64,000 bases of DNA from NCBI RefSeq assembly GCF_007859735.1, contig NZ_SIHI01000017.1:1-64000 (forward strand), written 5' to 3'. Shown piece after piece: positions 8,721 through 17,981 of the stretch (positions within the stretch are counted from its first letter, which is position 1; each line of letters begins with the position of its first letter). Below the pieces are notes generated by a model. The model saw only the letters and a program-made list of their open reading frames with translations. It did no database searches and was not told where the DNA came from. A program made the position numbers and the translations under genes. The DNA comes from Thalassoglobus neptunius. GTDB taxonomy: Bacteria; Planctomycetota; Planctomycetia; Planctomycetales; Planctomycetaceae.

Positions 8721-8913
8721 GAGTTGCCTTCTTCTCTCACGAATCGAGATCAACAACCGGTTTGACAGCAACGATTTCGTGCTCGCCAAAAACCAGACAA
8801 CCTCAAAAAGAGGCACTTCAGTCTAACCCGGAAATGACGTGAGATCAGAACTTAAATCGCGGCAATTACCGAAAGAAACAACATCCGACGCACACACGAA
8901 GAGTGAAAAGGTC

Positions 8914-9588
8914 TTATGCGGTGACGAGTTGTTGACTCTCAGTTGCCTTCTGCGAATCGTCTGTCGAGTTGCGTTCCAGAACATAGAGAGCACTGTGCGC
9001 GCGCCAGTTTGCGAACGAAGCCCGCTTGACAGCCCGGCTTCCGATAATCGGCAACTCCCGCACAATCTTGAAGTTGCCTTCGTTGGCCAACTCACGAAAG
9101 TCCACCATCGAAAGAAAGTGAACATTCGGCGACTCATACCACTCGTACGGCAAATGACTCGTCACCGGAGCCCGACCTCTCAGAAGAATTTGCAATCGAA
9201 CTTTCCAGTGCGCAAAGTTCGGCACAACCACCAAAGCACGCCGCGCAATTCGAAAGATCTCGTTGAGCAGATCGAGCGGCCGGTCAATCTGCTGAAGTGT
9301 CTGACTGAGAATCGCGAAATCAAAACTCTGGGCGGGGAGTTCATCCAGCCCCTGATTCATATCCGCCTGAAGCATCGGAACTCCCGACTCGATGCCTCGA
9401 ATAAAGAGTTCCTCGTCCCGTTCCACTCCCAGAACATCGCACGAGTGCTCATCACGCAAACGTTTGATCAAGCTGGCATCGCCACATCCGAGGTCGATGA
9501 CCCGACTTCCCTCAACAATCTTTCGAATGATGAGATCGTTCGTCACTGCCGCTCGGGGATCGGGCATGTAAATTCTTTTCGCACACAT
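8914..9588 (-). CDS. metW: MetW, methionine biosynthesis methyltransferase-like protein
   Basis: SAM-binding class I methyltransferase fold protein of the MetW family, which in many bacteria forms a complex with MetX and is needed for homoserine acyltransferase activity. Motif I is VIDLGCGDASLI (about residues 28-40), followed by the acidic motif II (GVERDEELF) and QADMNQGL. The family's hallmark SFDFAILSQTLQQ is present. Normal length (224). It starts two bases after the metX stop, so the two are cotranscribed and probably translationally coupled. Confidence 0.95.
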   Translation of the reverse strand: MCAKRIYMPDPRAAVTNDLIIRKIVEGSRVIDLGCGDASLIKRLRDEHSCDVLGVERDEELFIRGIESGVPMLQADMNQGLDELPAQSFDFAILSQTLQQIDRPLDLLNEIFRIARRALVVVPNFAHWKVRLQILLRGRAPVTSHLPYEWYESPNVHFLSMVDFRELANEGNFKIVRELPIIGSRAVKRASFANWRAHSALYVLERNSTDDSQKATESQQLVTA

Positions 9589-9590
9589 CG

Positions 9591-10787
9591 CTAGAAAGTC
9601 CCCTCAGCAATGTCCTGATGTGTACGGGCCAGAAACGGACTCACAAGCGACCCAAGTTTCGGAAGCTCACGATCGATCAAAAATGCATCGTGCCCGTAGG
9701 GGCTTTCCAACTCGCGAAACGTCACATGACGTCGAGCCTGAACAAGCGCGCGAACAAGTTCCTTGCTCTGCGATGTCGGGAACAACCAGTCAGTCGTATA
9801 AGAGACGACTAAGAACCGGCACTTGGTCTTTTCGAAGGCCTGATAAATCGATCCGTATTTCTCCGCCAGATCGAAGTAGTCCATCGCTCGTGTCAGAACG
9901 AGATAGCTGTTGGCATCAAATCGCTCGACGAACCGCTTTCCCTGATAGTGAAGATAACTCTCAATCTGAAACTCAGTTTCAGAACGGAGATCGAATCGAA
10001 ACTCATCGCCGTCTTGAAGCCTGCGACCGAATTTCAGCTCGATGGACTGTTCCGACAGATATGTGATGTGTGCAATCATCCGTGCCAGTGCGAGCCCGAA
10101 ACGCGGCTTTTCTGACTGCTCGTAATACCATCCATCATGAAAGAGCGGATCGCTGTAAATCGCCCGGCGTCCAACTGCATTGAACGCAATTCCCTGAGCA
10201 TTCAACTTCGCGCCCGACGCGAGAATGACAGCTGCTCCCACGCGATCAGCATGATTGATCGCCCATTCGAGAACCTGCATTCCGCCCAGGCTTCCCCCGA
10301 CAATCGCCAGCACTTTCTCGATCCCAAGATGATCGAGGAGCCCGTTGTGGACGTTCACCATGTCTCGAATGGTGATGAATGGAAAATCGGGCCCGTATGG
10401 TTTCCCGGTCTCCGGACACTCCGAACTGGGACCGGTTGTTCCCTGACATCCCCCGAGAATATTCGAACAGATGACGAAGTATCGATCGGTGTCGATCGCC
10501 TTCCCCGGTCCGACAAACCCGTCCCACCAGCCCGGCTTCCGTTCTTCAGGAGAGTGGCGGCCAGCGACGTGTGCATCACCGGTGAGGGCATGGCAAATGT
10601 AAACGACGTTATCTTTTTCAGGCGAGAGGGTTCCGTATGTTTGGTAAGCCACAGTGACGGGACCAATCTGGTCTCCGCTCTCCAGAACAAGTGGATGAGG
10701 CGGTGAAAAGATTGTGGCGAACTGGCGGGCGACATTGCTTGAAGACGAAGTCGCCGAACCATCGGGTTGGGCCGTTTCTGTCGACAT
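9591..10787 (-). CDS. metX: Homoserine O-acetyltransferase MetX
   Basis: Alpha/beta-hydrolase that acylates homoserine in the first committed step of methionine synthesis, cytoplasmic. The catalytic triad is visible: Ser166 in GGSLGGMQ, Asp333 in TTDWLFP, His366 in YGHDAF. The substrate-binding GCQGTTGPSS segment is intact. Length 398 is normal. It is paired with metW downstream. Acetyl versus succinyl specificity cannot be decided by eye, but the MetX-MetW pairing has been linked with succinyltransferase activity in some bacteria. No SAM riboswitch is apparent in the upstream 180 bp. Confidence 0.95.
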   Translation of the reverse strand: MSTETAQPDGSATSSSSNVARQFATIFSPPHPLVLESGDQIGPVTVAYQTYGTLSPEKDNVVYICHALTGDAHVAGRHSPEERKPGWWDGFVGPGKAIDTDRYFVICSNILGGCQGTTGPSSECPETGKPYGPDFPFITIRDMVNVHNGLLDHLGIEKVLAIVGGSLGGMQVLEWAINHADRVGAAVILASGAKLNAQGIAFNAVGRRAIYSDPLFHDGWYYEQSEKPRFGLALARMIAHITYLSEQSIELKFGRRLQDGDEFRFDLRSETEFQIESYLHYQGKRFVERFDANSYLVLTRAMDYFDLAEKYGSIYQAFEKTKCRFLVVSYTTDWLFPTSQSKELVRALVQARRHVTFRELESPYGHDAFLIDRELPKLGSLVSPFLARTHQDIAEGTF

Positions 10788-10967
10788 CTGATTCCAGAGT
10801 TGTACAGCAAGAATTATGCGAAGCGTGGATTATAGACCTCTGCTCGACGGAAATCGAGTTGCTTGCTCAGCTGGATGTTTTCGTGAGAGGACCAATCACC
10901 TCAATTGCGCTCGAAAGCCACTCCTTAAATCGTGGCGACCCGAGTGCAGAGAATCAATGAAAATGAT
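10788..10967 (-). promoter_or_regulatory. Upstream region of metX with candidate -10 box
   Basis: On the minus strand a TATAAT hexamer (plus-strand 10831-10836 region) lies some 45 bp before the metX start, but the matching -35 position has only a weak TCGATT-like hexamer. I looked for the conserved SAM-I core (kink-turn and CTTATCAAGAG-like segment) and did not find it. Confidence 0.35.
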
Positions 10968-12209
10968 CTACGCCAGCCGCAACCGTTGTCGGGCGAACTC
11001 AATGGCAGCAATGAGTTGATCGACATCTTCAGTGGTGTTGTAGACCCCGAAACTCGCTCGCACTGTCGACGAGACGTTCAGCAAATCATGCAACGGCATG
11101 GTGCAATGATGACCGTGACGAACGAAGACACCTTTACGATTCAACAGCTGGGCCAGATCTTCCGGGTGCGCTCCGTCGATGGTGAAGCTGACAATCGCCC
11201 CTCGATCTTCCAATCGAGGTCCGTAGATCTTCAAACCCGGAACCTGACTCAATGCTTCCATGGCATAACGAGTGAGGAGTGATTCCTGTTCGTGAATCGC
11301 TTCGAATCCAAGTTCGTTGACGAAATCGATCGCTGATTTCAATGCGATGGCTTGAACGATCGGTAAGGTTCCCGCTTCGAACTTTGCGGGAGCACTGGCC
11401 CATGTCGATCCCGATTTGGTCACCTGGTCGATCATGTGCCCGCCGAATAGGAGAGGGTCCGTTTCTTCAAGCAAATCTTTTCGACCGTACAGCACTCCGA
11501 CTCCGGTTGGTCCGTAAAGTTTGTGCCCTGAGAAAACGAGAAAATCGATTCCGTCCGCCTGCACATCGACCGGTGCATGGGGAACGCTCTGCGCTCCGTC
11601 GACGACAACGATTCCGCCAGCCTCGTGAACTCGATCGGCAAGACGTCGAATCGGGTTAATCGTCCCGAGCATATTCGACATCCCAGTCACAGAAAGAACG
11701 CGAGTTCGACTATTAACGAGTTCATCGAAGGCCAAAAGGTCGAGTTGGCCATCTTCGGTAAGTGGGATGTAAACAATCTTCGCACCGGTTCTCTCAGCGA
11801 CCTGCTGCCAGGGAACGAGATTGGCATGATGCTCCATTTCGTTGAGAACGATCTCATCGCCCTCTTGAAGGTGCCGCCCTCCCCACCCGAAGGCAACCAT
11901 GTTGATCGACATCGTCGATCCTGCCGTGAATGCGATTTCCGACACATCCTCCGCACCGATCAGTTTCTCGATCGCTTCGCGTGTCGCTTCCAGTTCTTCG
12001 TCGATCTGAGCACCGAATTCATACACGCCGCGATAAGCGTTTGCGTAATGACTTCTCTGAACTCTCTCCTCAGCTTCAATAACACAGTTCGGTTTTTGGG
12101 CAGAGGCAGCTGTGTCGAGGAAGGTGACCGGTTGTCCGTTGGGAAGAGTTTGTCCAAAGACAGGAAACTGATCTCGAACTCCGCAAAGAGCGACTTGCTG
12201 GGTGGCCAT
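10968..12209 (-). CDS. sufS: Cysteine desulfurase SufS
   Basis: PLP enzyme that removes sulfur from cysteine and passes it to the SUF Fe-S assembly system. Group II NifS/SufS features are clear: PLP lysine Lys230 in FSGHKLYGPTG, the active-site cysteine Cys369 in RHGHHCTMPLH, and the N-terminal YLD-type strand (TFLDTAASAQKP). Length 413 is normal. It begins nine bases after sufE, its sulfur acceptor, forming a two-gene operon; the scaffold genes sufBCD are not in this window. Confidence 0.95.
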   Translation of the reverse strand: MATQQVALCGVRDQFPVFGQTLPNGQPVTFLDTAASAQKPNCVIEAEERVQRSHYANAYRGVYEFGAQIDEELEATREAIEKLIGAEDVSEIAFTAGSTMSINMVAFGWGGRHLQEGDEIVLNEMEHHANLVPWQQVAERTGAKIVYIPLTEDGQLDLLAFDELVNSRTRVLSVTGMSNMLGTINPIRRLADRVHEAGGIVVVDGAQSVPHAPVDVQADGIDFLVFSGHKLYGPTGVGVLYGRKDLLEETDPLLFGGHMIDQVTKSGSTWASAPAKFEAGTLPIVQAIALKSAIDFVNELGFEAIHEQESLLTRYAMEALSQVPGLKIYGPRLEDRGAIVSFTIDGAHPEDLAQLLNRKGVFVRHGHHCTMPLHDLLNVSSTVRASFGVYNTTEDVDQLIAAIEFARQRLRLA

Positions 12210-12218
12210 GAGTATTCC

Positions 12219-12671
12219 TTAAGCTGCTTCTTCGACAACGATCTGCCGGACTTTTTTGACCATCCCGAACAGACCGTTCTTTCGCGCCGGACTGAGATGT
12301 CGGTCCAGTTCGAGTTTCTTGAAGATCTCTTCGACGTCGGTCGCCAGAATCGCTTTCGGGGTTTTGTGATTATAAATGGCCATCAAAACCGCAATGAGTC
12401 CATTCACAATCATTGCGTCACTGTTTGCAAGAAGTTCGACAACTCGCTCGGATCCTTCTGATCCGGGTTGAGAGGCATCGACCATGCTCGCAACTAACCA
12501 GACATTGCTCTGGCACCCATGGACGCGATTTTTTTCAATTTTCTGATCTTCGGGAAGCTTCGGCAATTCGAACCCCAGATCAATCAGAAAGTCACAGCGC
12601 GCTTCCCAATCCCCGAGGAATTCAAATTCCTCAATGAGTTCGTTAAGCGTCATCAACGATGCAGAAGACAT
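12219..12671 (-). CDS. sufE: Sulfur acceptor protein SufE
   Basis: Accepts persulfide from SufS on a conserved cysteine, here Cys53 in NRVHGCQSNVWL, and hands it to the SUF scaffold. The family's DLGFELPKLPEDQK segment precedes it and the C-terminal helices (VEEIFKKLELDRHLSPARKNG) are typical. 150 residues, full length. First gene of the sufE-sufS pair. Confidence 0.93.
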   Translation of the reverse strand: MSSASLMTLNELIEEFEFLGDWEARCDFLIDLGFELPKLPEDQKIEKNRVHGCQSNVWLVASMVDASQPGSEGSERVVELLANSDAMIVNGLIAVLMAIYNHKTPKAILATDVEEIFKKLELDRHLSPARKNGLFGMVKKVRQIVVEEAA

Positions 12672-12787
12672 ACCGTCTTCACCTCTTTGCTCGGAGCTTC
12701 TTGTAATCTTTGATTCCTCAGGATTCTAAGTCCCTGAGAACTTCGGTCCAAGGGGCGATCGCTTTGCCCCGTTCGAAAAGTCACTGA

Positions 12788-12814
12788 TTGAAACCGACAT
12801 TTCAACGGTTTCAA
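12788..12814 (-). terminator. Hairpin downstream of the 12846 gene
   Basis: Perfect nine-base stem (TTGAAACCG / CGGTTTCAA) with a nine-base loop, followed on the minus strand by a weak U-run (GACTTTTC). It sits between the hypothetical gene ending at 12846 and sufE, so it probably ends the upstream transcript. A second short GGGGC/GCCCC hairpin lies at about 12753-12771. Confidence 0.5.
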
Positions 12815-12845
12815 ATACGTCCAGCGATATCGGATTGCCTGTCAG

Positions 12846-13709
12846 CTACATGGGGTCGTCTGTAAATTGTCCGCCCTTTTCGTAAAACTCAGACAGATCG
12901 ATCCCGCCTTTCTCTTCCTGTTCAAGAAGAGCCACTCTGGCTTCTAACCGTTGAAGCCGGGCTTCGAGCTTCGGATGAAGCATCTGCGATTGTTCCGCCG
13001 GCCTCAATTTCGGAACCTCTGGGTAGCCCAGCTGACGTTGAAGAGCCGCAAACATGTACAGCGGATCTTTGTTCAAATTTGCACGCGCAATGCGACCAGT
13101 GTCCCGGTCGAACAGTGTCGGAAAGGAGTGCTGATACTCCGGATTGTTCGTCCGCCGACGCACATCTTCGACATGCTGATCAGACCGGAGATACACAAGA
13201 TCAGCGAAATCGACCGTCCCCAATTCGAAACGGATCTTCCGAATCCATTGTTGCCACTCATCGGAATACGCAGGATCTTCTGAAATCGCGAGGATGCCGT
13301 GATCGTAACCGAGTCTGTTCCGTGCAAGACACTCGAATTGATAAACAAACAGCGATGCCTCGCACATCTCCTCAGAACTTCGAAACTCCGCCTCACGTTC
13401 CAGAATTTTCAAAGCGACCCGGAAGTCAAACTTCGAATGGTCATCTTCGGCCATCTGAATGATATACGTTTGAAACGGCAGGAAGTAGTGTTTCAGACGA
13501 GCCATTCCATCGCTGAGCCGCCCGTTCAGCTGAATCTCTCCGATCAGAAAGTCAATCGCCAGCGGGAGTTTGGTCGTCGTCAGAACTTCGTCTTTGAGAC
13601 CGGCGAGGATCTCTTGAGAGGGCGTGTTGTTCTCAAGCCGTTCTCGATAGACTCGGAAGAAGTAGGCTTGTTCGATGTACTCTTCTTTGCTCAACACATT
13701 CTGAGCCAT
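12846..13709 (-). CDS. Hypothetical protein with C-terminal coiled coil
   Basis: Unrecognised cytoplasmic protein, 287 residues, largely helical. A region near 60-90 (LPLAIDFLIGEIQLNGRLSD) and the acidic middle show no catalytic pattern I know. Residues about 245-270 (KLEARLQRLEARVALLEQEE) form a short coiled coil, suggesting an oligomer. It follows a DUF309-like gene by 42 bp on the same strand and is probably cotranscribed with it. No signal peptide. Confidence 0.75.
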   Translation of the reverse strand: MAQNVLSKEEYIEQAYFFRVYRERLENNTPSQEILAGLKDEVLTTTKLPLAIDFLIGEIQLNGRLSDGMARLKHYFLPFQTYIIQMAEDDHSKFDFRVALKILEREAEFRSSEEMCEASLFVYQFECLARNRLGYDHGILAISEDPAYSDEWQQWIRKIRFELGTVDFADLVYLRSDQHVEDVRRRTNNPEYQHSFPTLFDRDTGRIARANLNKDPLYMFAALQRQLGYPEVPKLRPAEQSQMLHPKLEARLQRLEARVALLEQEEKGGIDLSEFYEKGGQFTDDPM

Positions 13710-13751
13710 AACGCCTTCTCCGAGAAATCCAATCCCGCCACTTCAGTTGAT

Positions 13752-14309
13752 CTACTGAAGCGGGATAGGTTCAGGAGTCAAGACAAACGGAAAGACGCGA
13801 AGAGGCCGTCCCACTTCGAGATCGGTCGGATAAGCAAGTTGAGCAGCACGATCAGCGGCAAACTGAAGCAACGTGAAATCGAGCCCGCAGTAGCGGTCAC
13901 GATCTGATTCGGCCGCCACATCTGCAAACACTTCACCAGCGGAAGCAGCATGACGGCGAACTCCGTGAATGCTCTCTTCACGAACCTTAATTCCGGCAGC
14001 CGCCATTTTGACCATCCCCTTGAGGAACAATCCTGTCAGAGAATCGGCACCAGTCGCCCGCATCAGTCGTTCCCACTCATCGTTTGCTTCCCAGTAGAAA
14101 CCGAGATTGAAGTAGTCGAGACCGATCAGATAATTCCTGTTCTCCGACCACCGTTCTTCCTTTAAGGCTTTCGGCGGTTGTGGTCGACGGTTGTAGCTGT
14201 GCCCCCGAGGATCACGGTAGGGATGAGGGGTTCCAGATCCTGGAACATGCGTATAGCGAGGGAGTTCAGTCGAAGGAAGGAGTCGGATAAATTTAGTCGT
14301 CGAAGTCAT
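13752..14309 (-). CDS. DUF309-like helical protein
   Basis: 185 residues. The central part [18 protein letters not shown] followed by [18 protein letters not shown] matches the DUF309 pattern (a helical domain with a conserved FN-x-G-x-YWEAHE-x-WE core and a downstream LLQG-like helix). The N-terminal 45 residues are proline- and arginine-rich and outside the domain. Function of the family is unknown. It probably forms a two-gene unit with the gene that follows. The DUF309 call is from pattern memory. Confidence 0.72.
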   Translation of the reverse strand: MTSTTKFIRLLPSTELPRYTHVPGSGTPHPYRDPRGHSYNRRPQPPKALKEERWSENRNYLIGLDYFNLGFYWEANDEWERLMRATGADSLTGLFLKGMVKMAAAGIKVREESIHGVRRHAASAGEVFADVAAESDRDRYCGLDFTLLQFAADRAAQLAYPTDLEVGRPLRVFPFVLTPEPIPLQ

Positions 14310-15276
14310 ATCAACTTTCTCGAGAAACGAGAACCGAACGAAAGTTTGTCAGTTCCACCCATCAAGTGTGCCGGACAGGCAAGTGCAGACCATGGCTGAT
14401 CGACGAGAGGTCAACAGGCCGTGAATCTTTCAAGACAAAATTCGCTTGCAGGAACAGGAACGCTTTCAGGAAATTGTCACCAGGACGAGTGAGAATTATC
14501 ACTGCCCAAAACGATCACTGCCCGAACCGTCACTACTCGGGACGAGCAGACCGACGTTTCAGGGTGTTGAGTACACACGGAGGGCAATCCAGCGCAGCAT
14601 CCGTGACTAATTCACGGAATTTCGGTCAGCAGACCGGCGAATCCTTCCGAAAACTCATCAAAAGATCGACATTGCCTTGAATGAGAGTGCCCTTGACAAA
14701 GGCTTCTCCGAAAGCACGTCAATTCATTGAGTTCAAAGGATTAGAACACCTGTTCGAGCAAATGTGTAGATCGATTTTCGCAATTCCCCCACATTCCCTT
14801 GAACGTGGAATTCTCCCCACAACATCTGTATCAATCTGGCAAACTCTGCGGTTTTCGAAGTAGCGACTCCGCGACTTCAATTAAGTTTGCTGCCGAAGAC
14901 TGTGCACCCGTTTGGGAGACCTGCGACAGGGCTCGACCTGATCACTCGTGTGAATCCGAGAAAACTCTCTCGATAAACACACCGGGTTCCCACCTGATTA
15001 TCGCACTCACTCCCAAGAAAACAATTGCCCGAAGTTCACGTTTTCAAGCGGCCCCCCTCCGAAGAGCACTCGAACTGAACGGGATGCACATCGAAGAGCG
15101 AAGCAACGTGAGAACCGCACGTCTCCAGAAAGCCGATGCGCACTGACCGTCGCCGTGCAAATATACGGTTGCGATTGCGAGATTTGCGCACCCAACCAAT
15201 CGCAGCATCAATTTTCACATGCTGCAAGTTTATAGCGCTGCAGTTTCACGTGACGCTGGTTTACTGAGACGCAGCG
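14310..15276. other. 967 bp without a supported gene
   Basis: Only short open frames occur here and none has protein-like composition with a ribosome site. I saw no tRNA-like fold. A small doubled phrase (ATCACTGCCC repeated 19 bases apart near 14500-14530) and a weak inverted repeat (ACGCTG/CAGCGT, about 15252-15275) just after the next minus-strand gene are the only structures noted. Confidence 0.5.
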
Positions 15277-15504
15277 TTAGTTGAGATGCAGGAAAGAACC
15301 ACGGAGTACGTCGATCTCTTCTGCTCGAACGAAGACACGGCCACCTGTGACTCGATCAATCAGACCAAGCAGGTTTGCCTCGGGTTCATCGGCTCGTTCA
15401 AATTCGGCGTGGGACATCATCAAGTCGATGAACTCCTGCGCAGAGACCATTTTGCAGTCTGGACGAGTTGAGCAGAACTCTCGGAGCTCAAGAAATGTTC
15501 GCAT
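15277..15504 (-). CDS. Small hypothetical protein, 75 residues
   Basis: Unrecognised. The composition is protein-like (MRTFLELREFCSTRPDC, then a helix with EFIDLMMSHAEFERAD, then LLGLIDRVTGGRVFVRAEE), suggesting a small alpha/beta domain. A weak GGA lies nine bases before the ATG. It stands alone at the end of the gene-poor stretch. Two cysteines (11 and 17) are not arranged as a metal site. Confidence is moderate because only composition supports it. Confidence 0.55.
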   Translation of the reverse strand: MRTFLELREFCSTRPDCKMVSAQEFIDLMMSHAEFERADEPEANLLGLIDRVTGGRVFVRAEEIDVLRGSFLHLN

Positions 15505-15768
15505 TTGCGTCGATCCAATATCCCGAAATCATCACCGCAGCTATCCAATCAACTGCGACGCGACACGAGTATTTCGCTGACTCCGCCAGCAATAACGAAA
15601 AGTGTTACCACGACCCACGGAACACTGAAAACGAAGTTTTGGTGTAGATTACTCGACTTCTTCCAAAAACACAGCGAACAAGTGCATCATTTTCTCAGGC
15701 TTGCAATAATACTGATAAGCTCAATGCTGTTCAGCAATTAGTGCCACACAATCCGGAAAGAATTGCCC

Positions 15769-16596
15769 ATGCGTGCTTCGTCATCGGAGGTTGCTTATCT
15801 AATCTTTGACGTTGAAGCTGTCGGCGACGGAGACCTGATCGCGAAAGTTCGCTACCCCACCGAAAAGCTCTCCGCACCAGAGGGCCTGCGAAAATACCGC
15901 GACGAACTGCTTGAGAAGACCGGACGAGATGTCCTTCCGCCAACATTTGTATTGCCCGCGTCTGTCGCTGTCGCCAAGGTAGGTCGAGATTTCCGGCTCA
16001 TTGGCTTGTCAGTTCTCGACGAACCAGATTATCGCCCGCATATCATCACCGAAGGGTTCTGGAACGGATGGAGGCACTATGGACGCCCCACCTTCGTGAC
16101 TTTTAATGGCCGAGGATACGACATGCCGGTCCTCGAATACGCTGCGTACCGCTACGGGCTGGCGATTCCCGACTGGTTCAATGTCTCCGCTCCTGCCTAC
16201 GAACAATGTCGCAACCGCTACAATTCCCGCTCGCACATCGACATGATGGACCTGTTCTCAAACTTCGGGGCGACACGCATGAACGGCGGCCTGAACCTGC
16301 TCGCGAATCTGATTGGGAAGCCGGGAAAATCAGGAATCGATGGTTCACAAGTTCAGGACATGTTCGACGCTGGCCGCCTCAAGGAAATCAACGACTACTG
16401 TCGTTGCGATGTCCTCGACACGTACTTCGTCTTTCTTCGAACGCGAGTTCTACTCGGACTCCTCTCGCTTGAAGACGAAGGGACCATTGTCGCAGAGACG
16501 AAAGCGTGGCTTGAAGATCAGCGCGACAACGATCAGGCGATTGCTCACTACCTGGAAGGATGGGGAGACTGGGTTCCACCTCCCAATCCGGAATAA
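15769..16596 (+). CDS. PolB-type 3'-5' exonuclease (stand-alone)
   Basis: A DnaQ/RNase H-fold exonuclease of the predicted 3'-5' PolB-like family (PF10108 type). Motif Exo I is LIFDVEAV near the N terminus, Exo II is [14 protein letters not shown], and Exo III is [10 protein letters not shown] (the YxxxD form); all acidic metal ligands are present. No polymerase domain is attached in 276 residues. I chose ATG 15769, six bases after an in-frame TTG. It is monocistronic and may trim DNA ends or RNA in repair; substrate unknown. Confidence 0.88.
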   Translation: MRASSSEVAYLIFDVEAVGDGDLIAKVRYPTEKLSAPEGLRKYRDELLEKTGRDVLPPTFVLPASVAVAKVGRDFRLIGLSVLDEPDYRPHIITEGFWNGWRHYGRPTFVTFNGRGYDMPVLEYAAYRYGLAIPDWFNVSAPAYEQCRNRYNSRSHIDMMDLFSNFGATRMNGGLNLLANLIGKPGKSGIDGSQVQDMFDAGRLKEINDYCRCDVLDTYFVFLRTRVLLGLLSLEDEGTIVAETKAWLEDQRDNDQAIAHYLEGWGDWVPPPNPE

Positions 16597-17088
16597 CAAC
16601 GTTGTTTCCCTAATTTCCTGTTTCCTCGTTGAAATTCTGAATTGAGAGAACATACAATCCAGATCAGATGCGTTGATTGTTGATCGGTCCGTGTGTCCAT
16701 CCTCAATCAACACTTCTCACCTCGTCGTGAGGAAAGAATCGCGGAGCCCAATTGCCGAACTCAGGCATTACGCTGAAGAGAGCTCGCTGAGAAGCGATGA
16801 TTTGAGTTTGGTCAACTTCGAGTAGACCTTCGCGATTCAATTCGAACGACGCTGTGCCTCCGAAATCCCACCTTGAAGCTCTGACACAGGATCACCAAAT
16901 TCGGCAACTGATGCCAAGAGTTAACTTGTTACGGAACTTTTTCATGACAAGTGAGTTTGAATGATCAGAAAGAGAGTCACTCCCCTGCCCGGAATCAATG
17001 ATTAACGCAGAGGGAATTCAAGGCGATTTGAAACACGTGAAGTCAGGAACGCTCAAAGCGAGTTTATCCCTAAAGGAGAGTGTACGAA
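16597..17088. other. 492 bp intergenic, upstream of the CxxC secreted protein
   Basis: No gene supported. An inverted repeat GTTGATTG (16672-16679) / CAATCAAC (16704-16711) follows the exonuclease gene. The last 25 bases carry a strong AAGGAG ribosome site for the next gene. The long leader suggests room for regulation. Confidence 0.45.
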
Positions 17089-17622
17089 ATGAAAATTCTA
17101 AGTGCAGTGGCAGCGTTGCTCGTTGTTTCTTCAGTCGCAATGGCTGGGGGACTTGAAGTCGGTGAAGGCGTCGGTGCGTTCTACGTGAAAGACGTCACTG
17201 GTCCATCAGCAGGCGAAAAACTGTGCTATCGCTGCCAGTATCGCAACCGACCTGTCGTCAGCATCTTCGCACGCGAAATGAACGACAATGTCGCGTCTCT
17301 CGTGAAGAGCGTTGACGCAACTGTTGGCGAAAACGAATCGAAGAAAATGGCAGCGTTCGTCGTTCTTCTCACCGACCAGCCAGAAGCTCAGGAATCACAG
17401 CTGAAAGATGTTGCGAAATCAAATTCGATTTCAAAGACACCTCTGACTGTGTTCGACGGCCCAACCGGTCCTCCCGCTTACAAAATCTCAAAAGACGCAG
17501 AAATCACAGTGATGATGTGGGTCGACGGAAAGCTGAAAGTCAACGAAGAACTGAAAGCTTCTGATCTCTCCAACGACAAAATCAAAGCTCTTGTCGCAAA
17601 GACTGAGACCATCTTGAACTAG
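17089..17622 (+). CDS. Secreted thioredoxin-fold-like protein with CxxC motif
   Basis: Exported protein of 177 residues: signal peptide MKILSAVAALLVVSSVAMA with cleavage before GGLEVG. The mature chain starts with a short strand (GAFYVKDVTGP), then EKLCYRCQYRNRPVVSIFA, a CxxC followed by a beta strand as in thioredoxin folds, and later KTPLTVFDGP in the place of a cis-proline loop. That suggests a periplasmic redox or redox-derived protein; I do not recognise a named family. The gene has an AAGGAG ribosome site and a strong intrinsic terminator, so it is a well-expressed single-gene unit. An in-frame GTG at 17080 is less likely. Confidence 0.82.
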   Translation: MKILSAVAALLVVSSVAMAGGLEVGEGVGAFYVKDVTGPSAGEKLCYRCQYRNRPVVSIFAREMNDNVASLVKSVDATVGENESKKMAAFVVLLTDQPEAQESQLKDVAKSNSISKTPLTVFDGPTGPPAYKISKDAEITVMMWVDGKLKVNEELKASDLSNDKIKALVAKTETILN

Positions 17623-17698
17623 ATCATTTTCACAGCTTCCCCACACCCGAAATGATCGAGTGCATTCCGGGAACTGATCTTCAGATTCAAGCTCAATC

Positions 17699-17736
17699 AG
17701 GTGTTCGCAACCCTCCGTTGCGAACACCTTTTTTTG
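17699..17736 (+). terminator. Intrinsic terminator of the CxxC gene
   Basis: A perfect 12-base stem (AGGTGTTCGCAA / TTGCGAACACCT) with a seven-base loop runs into seven T residues. It lies 77 bp after the stop codon on the plus strand. Confidence 0.93.
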
Positions 17737-17981
17737 TGGGCTCACCATTCTTTGGGACTCGCTTTCCTCCCTCGCCGAAGCCTTCTACTCTCGACATGGA
17801 GGAAGTTTGCGCTATTCTGAAGTCCTGCATGGCCGCTTCAGCATCCGCTCGTTGGGCTGCCGCTCAACAGGTCATGCCCTCCTGATTCCGAGGTCTCCTC
17901 AGTTCACCGCCTGCCTGACCACAGTTCAACAGACCGGGAACCTCTCTCAGTTTTCGAAATTTGACTTGAAAGCGTTCTTCA

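Noticed and set aside
10788-10967. Possible SAM riboswitch before metX
   Set aside because: The conserved SAM-I core and its paired stems are not present in the 180 bp leader.
11577-12461. Plus-strand open frame spanning sufS and sufE
   Set aside because: Crosses two real genes on the other strand and resembles neither a known family nor its neighbours.
14310-15276. tRNA or other structured RNA in the gene-poor kilobase
   Set aside because: No cloverleaf, no GTTCRANNC-type T-loop and no long paired stem was found by eye.
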